Origin: JBEAOO01 sp041164825
GTDB lineage: Bacteria > Pseudomonadota > Gammaproteobacteria > Burkholderiales > Burkholderiaceae_C
Assembly: GCA_041164825.1 (NCBI GenBank)
Contig: JBEAOO010000116.1
Location: forward strand, 1 to 11,409
Direction: 5' to 3'
Length of the DNA: 11,409 nucleotides
The notes below the pieces were generated by a model. It saw only the letters and a list, made by a program, of their open reading frames with translations, had not been told where the DNA came from and ran no database searches. The translations under genes were made by a program, and so were the position numbers. Positions 5,815 to 11,409 of this stretch are shown in pieces. The stretch's first letter is position 1. Each line of letters starts with the position of its first letter.

Positions 5815-6963
5815 ATGACCCGCGCCCTGCAACTCACCGAACAACTGATCTCGCTGCGCTCGGTGACGCCCGACGATGGCGGCTGCCAAGCGCTGATCGG
5901 CGAGCGGCTGCAGGCCGTGGGCTTCGAGTTGCACGCCCTGCCTTTTGGGCCCGATGACTTCCGCGTGCAAAACCTCTGGGCCATCAGGCGCGGCAGCAAC
6001 GCATCGGCGCCGACGCTGGTGTTCGCCGGCCACACCGACGTCGTGCCCACCGGCCCCTTGGCCAGCTGGGACAGCGACCCCTTCGTGCCCAGCCACCGCG
6101 GCGGCATGCTCTATGGGCGCGGCGCGGCCGACATGAAAAGCTCGCTCGCGGCCATGGTGGTGGCGGCCGAAGAGTTTGTGGCGGCGCACCCGGCACACGC
6201 GGGCGCGGTGGCCTTCTTGCTCACGAGTGACGAAGAAGGCCCGGCCAACGACGGCACGGTGAAGGTCTGCGCTTGGTTGCAAGCGCGTGGCGAGCGGCTC
6301 GATTTCTGCATCGTCGGCGAGCCCACCTCGGTCCACACGCTGGGCGACATGGTGAAAAACGGCCGCCGCGGCTCGCTCTCGGGCAAGCTCACCGTGCGTG
6401 GCGTGCAAGGCCACATCGCCTACCCGCACCTGGCCAAAAACCCCATTCACCTCGCCGCCCCAGCCTTGGCCGAACTGGCCGCCATGAGCTGGGACGCCGG
6501 CAACGCCTACTTCCCGCCCACCAGCTGGCAGGTGTCCAACATCCACGGCGGCACGGGCGCCACCAACGTGATCCCGGGCGAGTTGGTGATCGACTTCAAC
6601 TTCCGTTTTTCGACGGAGGCCACGCCCGACTCGCTCAAGGCCCGCGTGCAAGCCGTGCTCGACCGCCACGGCCTCGACACCCACATCGCGTGGACGCTGG
6701 GCGGCGAGCCCTTCCTCACCCCCACCGGCACGCTGAGCGCAGCGCTCACGCAAGCGATTGAAGCCGAGTGCGGCGTGACGCCCGAACTCTCGACCACCGG
6801 TGGCACGTCCGATGGCCGCTTCATTGCCAACGTCTGCCCGCAGGTGGTGGAGTTTGGCCCGCTGAACGCGACCATCCACAAGCTCAACGAACACATCCCG
6901 GCGGCCAGCATCGAGCCGCTGAAAAACATCTACCGACGCACACTGGAAGCGCTGCTCACATGA
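5815..6963 (+). CDS. dapE: Succinyl-diaminopimelate desuccinylase DapE
   Basis: A di-zinc M20-family hydrolase of 382 residues that cleaves N-succinyl-LL-diaminopimelate to succinate and LL-diaminopimelate. Every known metal or catalytic residue of the H. influenzae enzyme has a counterpart shifted by six: His73 and Asp75 (FAGHTDVVPTG), Asp106 (GRGAADMKSS), the catalytic-base pair Glu140-Glu141 (TSDEEGPA), Glu169 (IVGEPTS) and His355 (ATIHKLNEH). The dimerization lid spans about 182-295 and includes RGVQGHIAYPHLAKNP. The TTGGTSDGRF segment at 327-336 is also conserved. The start at ATG 5815 fits the family N-terminus (LQLTEQLISLRSVTPDDGGC). It is preceded by a pyrimidine-rich 45-nt gap with no clear Shine-Dalgarno sequence. 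The stop overlaps the prmB start (ATGA at 6960-6963). It completes the succinylase branch begun by dapC and dapD, from which it is separated by the pilU-like gene. Confidence 0.97.
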   Translation: MTRALQLTEQLISLRSVTPDDGGCQALIGERLQAVGFELHALPFGPDDFRVQNLWAIRRGSNASAPTLVFAGHTDVVPTGPLASWDSDPFVPSHRGGMLYGRGAADMKSSLAAMVVAAEEFVAAHPAHAGAVAFLLTSDEEGPANDGTVKVCAWLQARGERLDFCIVGEPTSVHTLGDMVKNGRRGSLSGKLTVRGVQGHIAYPHLAKNPIHLAAPALAELAAMSWDAGNAYFPPTSWQVSNIHGGTGATNVIPGELVIDFNFRFSTEATPDSLKARVQAVLDRHGLDTHIAWTLGGEPFLTPTGTLSAALTQAIEAECGVTPELSTTGGTSDGRFIANVCPQVVEFGPLNATIHKLNEHIPAASIEPLKNIYRRTLEALLT

Positions 6964-7847
6964 CCTTGTTTGAACTCATCACCGCCCAAAGCGCCCGCCT
7001 CAAGGAGGCGGGCGTTTCGTTTGGCCACGGCACGACCAACGCCTTCGACGAAGCCGCCTGGCTGGTGCTGTGGGCCCTGAAAATGCCGCTAGACGCACTC
7101 GAAGTGCACGCCAAGCGCGAAGCCACGCCCGACGAAACGGCCGCCGCTGAAGCCATCATTGCGCAGCGCATCAGCACCCGCCAACCCGCCGCCTACCTCA
7201 CCAAAGAAGCCTGGCTGCAGAACGTGCCGTTCTATGTGGACGAGCGCGTGATCATTCCGCGCTCCTTCATCGCCGAGTTGCTGGTGGATGCCGAGGGCGA
7301 CGGCACGCTCGATGGCTGGTTGTCCGACCGCACCCACAAGCTGCTCGACCTGTGCACCGGCAACGGCAGCCTGGCGGTGATCGCGGCCATGGCCTACCCC
7401 GAGGTGGTGGTCGATGCGGTGGACATCAGCGAAGACGCGCTGGCCGTGGCCCGCATCAATGTGGACAAGCACAAGCTGGCCAAGCGCATCACGCTGCTGC
7501 AAAGCGATTTGCTGAGCGCCGTGCGCGGCCCCTATGACTTGATCCTGTGCAACCCGCCCTACGTCAACAGCGTCAGCATGGCCGCGCTGCCGCAGGAATA
7601 CCGCCACGAGCCCGCGCTGGCGCTGGCCGGCGGTGACGACGGCATGGACCTGGTGCGCAAGATCATTCAAGAAGCCCCCAAGCACCTCAGCGCCGACGGC
7701 GTGCTGGTGCTCGAGATTGGCAACGAGCGCGCGCATTTTGAGCACGCCTTCCGCCGCCTGGAGGTGGCGTGGCTCGACACCAGTGCGGGCGACGACCAGG
7801 TGCTGCTGGTGTCGCGCGATGCGATGGCCCGTTGGAGCCGCAAATGA
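6960..7847 (+). CDS. prmB: Ribosomal protein L3 N5-glutamine methyltransferase PrmB
   Basis: A SAM-dependent methyltransferase of 295 residues that methylates the side-chain amide of a glutamine in ribosomal protein L3, acting on free L3 or during 50S assembly. Residues 1-85 form the helical substrate-recognition domain (FGHGTTNAFDEAAWLVLWAL at 21-40). The Rossmann domain follows with SAM motif LLDLCTGNGSLAV at 128-140, acidic-loop DAVDISEDAL at 152-161, and the glutamine-methyltransferase hallmark NPPYVN at 198-203. The segment FYVDERVIIPRSFIAELL at 91-108 is characteristic of PrmB and distinguishes it from PrmC/HemK, which acts on release factors and has a different sequence there. Start and stop are both ATGA overlaps, with dapE upstream and the ABC-F gene downstream, so translation of all three genes is probably coupled. 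Confidence 0.93.
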   Translation: MTLFELITAQSARLKEAGVSFGHGTTNAFDEAAWLVLWALKMPLDALEVHAKREATPDETAAAEAIIAQRISTRQPAAYLTKEAWLQNVPFYVDERVIIPRSFIAELLVDAEGDGTLDGWLSDRTHKLLDLCTGNGSLAVIAAMAYPEVVVDAVDISEDALAVARINVDKHKLAKRITLLQSDLLSAVRGPYDLILCNPPYVNSVSMAALPQEYRHEPALALAGGDDGMDLVRKIIQEAPKHLSADGVLVLEIGNERAHFEHAFRRLEVAWLDTSAGDDQVLLVSRDAMARWSRK

Positions 7848-9823
7848 TCACGCTGCGCGACATCACGCTGCGACGCGGCACCAAGGTGGTTCTCGACCAG
7901 GCCAGCGTCACGCTGCAGCCGGGTGAAAAAGTCGGCCTTGTGGGCCGCAATGGCGCGGGCAAGTCGTCGCTGTTTTCGCTGCTGACGCACCGGCTGCAAG
8001 CCGATGGCGGCGAGTTCAGCATCCCGCCGCGCTGGCGCCTGGGCGAGGTGGCCCAAGAGATGCCCGAGACCGAAGACGGCGCCACCGACTTTGTGCTCGA
8101 AGGCGACACGCGGCTGATGGAAGCGCACGCCATGTTGGCCGCGGCCGAAGCCGCCGACGACGGCCACGCGATGGCCGATGCGCACCAAGAGATTGCCGAG
8201 GCCGGCGGCTTTGAGGCCCGCCCGCGCGCGCAAGCGCTGCTGATGGGCCTGGGCTTTCGCGGCGACCAGCTCGACGCGCCGGTGAACAGCTTCTCGGGCG
8301 GCTGGCGCATGCGCTTGCAACTGGCCCGCGCACTGATGTGCCCGGCCGATTTGATGCTGCTCGACGAGCCCACCAACCACTTGGACTTGGACGCCCTGGT
8401 GTGGCTCGAAGCCTGGTTGCAGCGCTACGAGGGCACGATGCTCGTCATCAGCCACGACCGCGAGTTTTTGGATGCCATCACCAAGGTGACGCTGCATTTG
8501 GACGAGGCCAAGCTCAACCGCTACGGCGGCAACTACACCGCGTTTGAAGGCATGCGCGCCGAGCGCATGGTGCTGGCGCAGCAGAGCTTTGAGAAGCAGC
8601 AAGAGCGCATGGCGCACTTGCAGAAGTTCATCGACCGGTTCAAAGCCAAGGCCAGCAAGGCCAAGCAGGCGCAAAGCCGCGTGAAGGCCCTGGAGCGCAT
8701 GGAAAAATTGGGCCCGGTGTTGACCAGCAGCGACTTCCAGTTCGAGTTCCGCGAGCCGCAGTCTTTGCCGAATCCCATGCTGTCGTTCTCGCAGATGGAT
8801 TGCGGTTACCCCGCCGCCGAAGGCGAGCAAGCGGTGCGCATCGTGCGCGGCATCAACCGCTCGGTGCTGGCCGGCCAGCGCATCGGCATTCTGGGCGCCA
8901 ACGGCCAGGGCAAGTCGACGCTGGTGAAGACCATCGCCCACGCGCTGGCGCCGCTGGCCGGTGAAATCACCGAGGGCAAGGGCCTGAGCATCGGCTACTT
9001 CGCCCAGCAGGAGCTGGACGTGCTGCAACTCGGCGATGGCCCGTTGATGCACATGGTCCGCCTGGCACGCGACGTGGGCCCGCCCGGCCGCGAGCAAGAG
9101 CTGCGCGACTTCTTGGGCTCCTTCCGCTTCGTGGGCGAGATGGTGACGCAGGCCGTGGGCACGCTCTCGGGCGGCGAAAAAGCCCGCTTGGTGCTGGCCA
9201 TGCTGGTGTGGCAGCGCCCCAACCTGCTGCTGATGGACGAGCCTACCAACCACTTGGACCTGACCACGCGCGAGGCGCTCTCGATGGCGCTCAACGAGTT
9301 CGAAGGCACGGTGATGCTGGTGAGCCACGACCGCGCGCTGCTGCGCGAAGTGTGCGATGAGTTCTGGCTGGTGGCCGGTGGCAACGTCGAACCGTTTGAC
9401 GGCGACCTCGACGACTACCAGCGCTGGCTGCTCGACACCAGCAAGGAAATGGCCCGCGCCGCCCGCGACGAAAGCCGCGTGCAACTGCGCCAAAGCCGAG
9501 AAGCCGCCAGTGCCGCCGAGGCCAATCCGCAAGAGCGCAAAAACCTCGATCGCAAAGAAGCCGCGCGCGCCCGCCAAGAACTGGCCGCCAAAACCCGACC
9601 GCTGCGCGACCAGATCCAGAAGGCCGAAACGGCCATGGAGAAACTCAACGTCGAAGCCGGCCAACTCGAAGTGGCCTTGGCCAGCGGCGCGTTGCTGCCG
9701 CCCCAGATGGCCGAACGCGGCAAACGCCTGAAGGCCGTGCGCACCGAGATCGCCGAGGTGGAAGCGCGGTGGATGGAGCTGAGCGGGGAGATTGAGGCCT
9801 TGAACGCCGCTGCGGCGGGCTGA
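7844..9823 (+). CDS. yheS: ABC-F family ATPase, YheS-type (ribosome-associated)
   Basis: A soluble protein of 659 residues with two ABC ATPase domains and no membrane segments, as in ABC-F proteins, which bind the ribosomal E site and act on stalled or slow translation. ABC1: Walker A GRNGAGKS at 34-41, signature FSGGW at 150-154, Walker B LMLLDEPTNHLD with Glu175, His-loop His204. The inter-domain linker at about 238-292 is helical and Lys/Arg/Gln-rich (RFKAKASKAKQAQSRVKALE), matching the P-site tRNA interaction motif. ABC2: Walker A GANGQGKS at 351-358, signature LSGGE at 441-445, Walker B LLLMDEPTNHLD with Glu466, His-loop His495. A charged coiled-coil tail of about 125 residues follows (about 533-655). 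The MITLRDITLRRG start, GFRGDQLDAPVNSFSGGWRM region and VEPFDGDLDDYQRWL element resemble E. coli YheS more than Uup or EttA. It begins inside the prmB stop (ATGA) and is the last gene before the terminator. Confidence 0.94.
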   Translation: MITLRDITLRRGTKVVLDQASVTLQPGEKVGLVGRNGAGKSSLFSLLTHRLQADGGEFSIPPRWRLGEVAQEMPETEDGATDFVLEGDTRLMEAHAMLAAAEAADDGHAMADAHQEIAEAGGFEARPRAQALLMGLGFRGDQLDAPVNSFSGGWRMRLQLARALMCPADLMLLDEPTNHLDLDALVWLEAWLQRYEGTMLVISHDREFLDAITKVTLHLDEAKLNRYGGNYTAFEGMRAERMVLAQQSFEKQQERMAHLQKFIDRFKAKASKAKQAQSRVKALERMEKLGPVLTSSDFQFEFREPQSLPNPMLSFSQMDCGYPAAEGEQAVRIVRGINRSVLAGQRIGILGANGQGKSTLVKTIAHALAPLAGEITEGKGLSIGYFAQQELDVLQLGDGPLMHMVRLARDVGPPGREQELRDFLGSFRFVGEMVTQAVGTLSGGEKARLVLAMLVWQRPNLLLMDEPTNHLDLTTREALSMALNEFEGTVMLVSHDRALLREVCDEFWLVAGGNVEPFDGDLDDYQRWLLDTSKEMARAARDESRVQLRQSREAASAAEANPQERKNLDRKEAARARQELAAKTRPLRDQIQKAETAMEKLNVEAGQLEVALASGALLPPQMAERGKRLKAVRTEIAEVEARWMELSGEIEALNAAAAG

Positions 9824-9851
9824 CGCTCTCCCCAAGCGCCGCCGCGCGCCC

Positions 9852-9891
9852 TGCCCCGCTCTTGGCCTGCGTGCCGAGGCGGGGCATTTTT
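9852..9891 (+). terminator. Strong rho-independent terminator after the ABC-F gene
   Basis: It lies 28 nt after the ABC-F stop. The arms TGCCCCGC (9852-9859) and GCGGGGCA (9879-9886) pair perfectly. The stem continues inward after one bulged T (9860) with CTTGGC (9861-9866) against GCCGAG (9873-9878, one G-U pair), around a 6-nt loop CTGCGT. Five Ts (9887-9891) follow directly. This marks the end of the dapE-prmB-ABC-F transcript and separates it from the PhoD-like gene. Confidence 0.92.
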
Positions 9892-10033
9892 CCGGTCGGT
9901 GTACCGAACACGCCACGTTGCAGACACGGCGCGTTCGCGCGCATGCCACACACCGACGCCCCTCTCAAGGGGGATCTTCTTGGCCTTGCCAAATCGACTT
10001 TCGCGGGCACGCCCTGTGGCCCACAAAGCGTTG

Positions 10034-10053
10034 ACATTCGCTCACACATTCGC
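10034..10053. repeat. Tandem 8-bp direct repeat ACATTCGC, 12-nt period
   Basis: Two perfect copies of ACATTCGC (10034-10041 and 10046-10053) are separated by TCAC. The first copy overlaps a perfect -35-like TTGACA (10031-10036). The pair sits about 150 nt before the GTG start of the PhoD-like gene, so it could be a half-site pair for a regulator near the promoter. The spacing is near one helical turn. It does not match the 11-nt-spaced Pho box well. Function is inference. Confidence 0.35.
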
Positions 10054-10185
10054 CCCCCGAGAGCTAGGGATGAAGTCTTTGGGTCGATAGAGCTACGGTG
10101 GCTGCCAGGGCCCGCCATCCTGGACGGGACGCATACATCGACAGCCGCCCGCGTTGCCTTGGAGCGCGCCACGCCGCTGCAGCCC

Positions 10186-10192
10186 GAGGAGA
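10186..10192 (+). promoter_or_regulatory. Ribosome binding site of the PhoD-like gene
   Basis: GAGGAGA ends 6 nt before GTG 10199. It is the clearest Shine-Dalgarno sequence in the window and fixes the GTG start, since the frame upstream is closed by a TAG at 10088-10090 and offers only a TTG near 10154 without such a site. Confidence 0.8.
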
Positions 10193-10198
10193 CACCCC

Positions 10199-11409
10199 GT
10201 GACGTCGCTACCGCCGCTTCCGCTGCTGCTTGCCGGCCCGATCCTGCGACGGGTCGAACCGGGCTTGGTGACGGTCTGGGTGGCCTTGAGCCGCGCCGCC
10301 TCGGTGGGCCTCACGCTGTGGGAGGGGCGGGTCAAAGCCGGGGCTCCCAGCCCGCACGCGCGCAGCAGCCCTGACGCCGCCACGCTGCGCGTGGGCGCGC
10401 ACCTGCACATCACCACCGTGACGCTGAGCATTGCCCCCACCTCGGCCAAGCGGCTGCGGCCCGGCCAGCTCTACGCCTACGACATCACCATCACCGAGAG
10501 CACCAGCGGCAAACAACACAACCTGGCGTCGCTGGACCTGCTGCGCGACGGCCCGACCCGCAACGGCAGTGCCGATGCCCTGGCCAAAGCGCACCTCGCG
10601 CTCGGCCACAGGGACGACTTTTTGCCCAGCTTCGCCCTGCCCCCCGAACGCCTGGAAGACCTGCAAGTGGCCTACGGCTCTTGCCGCCGCTTGATCAACG
10701 TGCACGACGACGCCATGGTCTGGCTCGACGACCTGCTGCTCGTCAACGACAACTACGACAACCCCACGCGGCGCCCGCACCAACTGTTTCTCGGCGGCGA
10801 CCAAATCTACGCCGACGACGTCTCCTTTGTGCACCTGCAAGTGCTCAATCGCTTGGGAAAACAACTGATCGGCACCGTGCCTGTGCCCCTGGAACACGAC
10901 TTTCAAACCGACACCACGGGCAGCATCGAACACCTGCTGGTCGACCACGCGATGGAGCGCGTCACCACCACCGGCAGCTTTCCCGACGGCTACCTGCCTG
11001 TCGAAGGCACCCAGCGCTTGCCTGCGGACCTGATGAACTTCCCCGCGGCGCACCGCCTTGACCTGACGCGCAAGGAAGCGCAACTGACCAGCACCGACGG
11101 ACACAGCCACTTGCTGAGCCTGGGTGAATTTGCCGCCATGTATGTCAGCGTGTGGAGCAACGCGTGTTGGCCCGATCCCGACGACTGGCCCGTGCTGGCG
11201 GAGTTCATGCCCAGCCACGAACGCCCGCCAATGCTGCCTCAGCACCTCACACCGGCGCTCCGGCTCGACCAAGATGACAAGTTGGACGAACGCACCCGGG
11301 CCTACCACCGAGAGGTGAGCGACCTGAACCGGTTTGCCGCCGGCCTGCCCAAGGTGCGGCGCGCGCTGGCCAACATCCCCACCTACATGGTGTTTGACGA
11401 CCACGACGT
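10199..11409 (+). CDS. PhoD-like metallophosphatase (alkaline phosphatase D family), 3' end outside window
   Basis: An open frame of 403 codons that continues past the right edge. The N-terminal part (1-110) starts LPLLLAGPILRRVEPGLVTVWVAL and looks like the Fn3-like beta-sandwich that precedes the catalytic domain in PhoD-family enzymes. The metallophosphatase core then begins: VAYGSCRR at 158-164, LFLGGDQIYADD at 197-207 (Asp201 and Tyr204 as likely metal ligands, as in the family's GDYIY-type motif), and VFDDHD at 398-403 just before the cut, the counterpart of the DDHE/DDHD motif. A long insert at about 209-390, including SVWSNACWPDPDDWP, separates the second and third motifs. No Tat or Sec signal is visible, unlike B. 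subtilis PhoD. Start: GTG with an excellent Shine-Dalgarno sequence. The protein probably hydrolyses phosphate mono- or diesters with metal ions; the substrate is unknown. A long open frame on the opposite strand is a GC-driven shadow. The family call is good; the exact role is open. Confidence 0.82.
   Translation, partial: MTSLPPLPLLLAGPILRRVEPGLVTVWVALSRAASVGLTLWEGRVKAGAPSPHARSSPDAATLRVGAHLHITTVTLSIAPTSAKRLRPGQLYAYDITITESTSGKQHNLASLDLLRDGPTRNGSADALAKAHLALGHRDDFLPSFALPPERLEDLQVAYGSCRRLINVHDDAMVWLDDLLLVNDNYDNPTRRPHQLFLGGDQIYADDVSFVHLQVLNRLGKQLIGTVPVPLEHDFQTDTTGSIEHLLVDHAMERVTTTGSFPDGYLPVEGTQRLPADLMNFPAAHRLDLTRKEAQLTSTDGHSHLLSLGEFAAMYVSVWSNACWPDPDDWPVLAEFMPSHERPPMLPQHLTPALRLDQDDKLDERTRAYHREVSDLNRFAAGLPKVRRALANIPTYMVFDDHD

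Larger units (their letters stand above)
9892..10198. other. Intergenic region upstream of the PhoD-like gene
   Basis: About 300 nt with no supportable gene. It is less GC-biased and richer in short symmetric elements than the coding DNA. The elements are a dyad TCGGT-GT-ACCGA (9896-9907), a dyad GCGCG-TT-CGCGC (9929-9940), a hairpin CCCCT-CTCA-AGGGG (9959-9972), a TTGACA hexamer (10031-10036), an 8-bp direct repeat (10034-10053) and the ribosome binding site of the next gene. The promoter of the PhoD-like gene should lie here, because the terminator isolates it from upstream transcription, but I cannot place a convincing -10 box. The short forward frames here lack ribosome binding sites and recognisable products. 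Confidence 0.5.

Noticed and set aside
7667..9949. 760-codon open frame on the minus strand across the ABC-F gene
   Set aside because: It covers a gene with two complete ABC domains and crosses the terminator. The product is rich in His, Gln, Ala and Arg with no motif.
9862..10374. Forward open frames in the intergenic region and overlapping the PhoD-like start
   Set aside because: They lack ribosome binding sites, cross the terminator stem or the neighbouring gene, and have Arg/Ala/Pro-rich products with no known domain.
10208..11404. Long minus-strand open frame opposite the PhoD-like gene
   Set aside because: The + strand frame has family motifs and a strong ribosome binding site. The antisense product has only biased composition and no family resemblance.

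Overview
The window looks like a piece of chromosome from a beta-proteobacterium, most likely Burkholderiales and probably a Comamonadaceae-type organism. This rests on the very high GC content, the strong G/C bias at third codon positions, and the set of genes: a succinylase-type dapC/dapD/dapE group with a PilT/PilU-type ATPase between dapD and dapE, followed by prmB and a YheS-type ABC-F gene. The lineage is inferred from content and style, with no database search. All nine genes I support lie on the + strand. I see no tRNA, rRNA, insertion sequence, CRISPR array or phage gene.

Layout. (1) At 122-2331 there is a tight three-gene run: queF (queuosine biosynthesis), a small SET-domain protein methyltransferase 2 nt downstream, and an SGNH/GDSL-type hydrolase 12 nt further on. 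(2) At 2389-6963 is the succinylase branch of lysine/meso-diaminopimelate synthesis, dapC, dapD and dapE, with a pilU-like type IV pilus retraction ATPase between dapD and dapE. A long imperfect hairpin fills the dapD-pilU gap. (3) At 6960-9823 dapE, prmB and a YheS-type ABC-F ATPase are joined by two successive 4-nt ATGA stop/start overlaps, and a strong intrinsic terminator at 9852-9891 closes the unit. (4) About 300 bp of non-coding DNA with short dyads and one direct repeat follows. (5) A PhoD-like metallophosphatase gene then opens with a clear ribosome binding site and a GTG start, and runs off the right edge after 403 codons.

How the genes work together. DapD succinylates tetrahydrodipicolinate, DapC transaminates the product, and DapE removes the succinyl group to give LL-diaminopimelate for lysine and peptidoglycan. 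PrmB methylates ribosomal protein L3 and the ABC-F protein acts on ribosomes, so the end of the operon is translation-related. QueF serves tRNA modification. The first 121 nt hold no gene I can defend. The queF reading frame is open back to the left edge but has no earlier ATG, GTG or TTG there.

Overall this is mainly a housekeeping region. I do not see a convincing new multi-gene system. The most interesting points are the SET-domain protein beside queF, the altered nucleophile block in the SGNH hydrolase, the pilus motor gene inside the dap group, the coupled prmB/ABC-F pair, the intercistronic hairpin, and the PhoD-like protein without a visible export signal.
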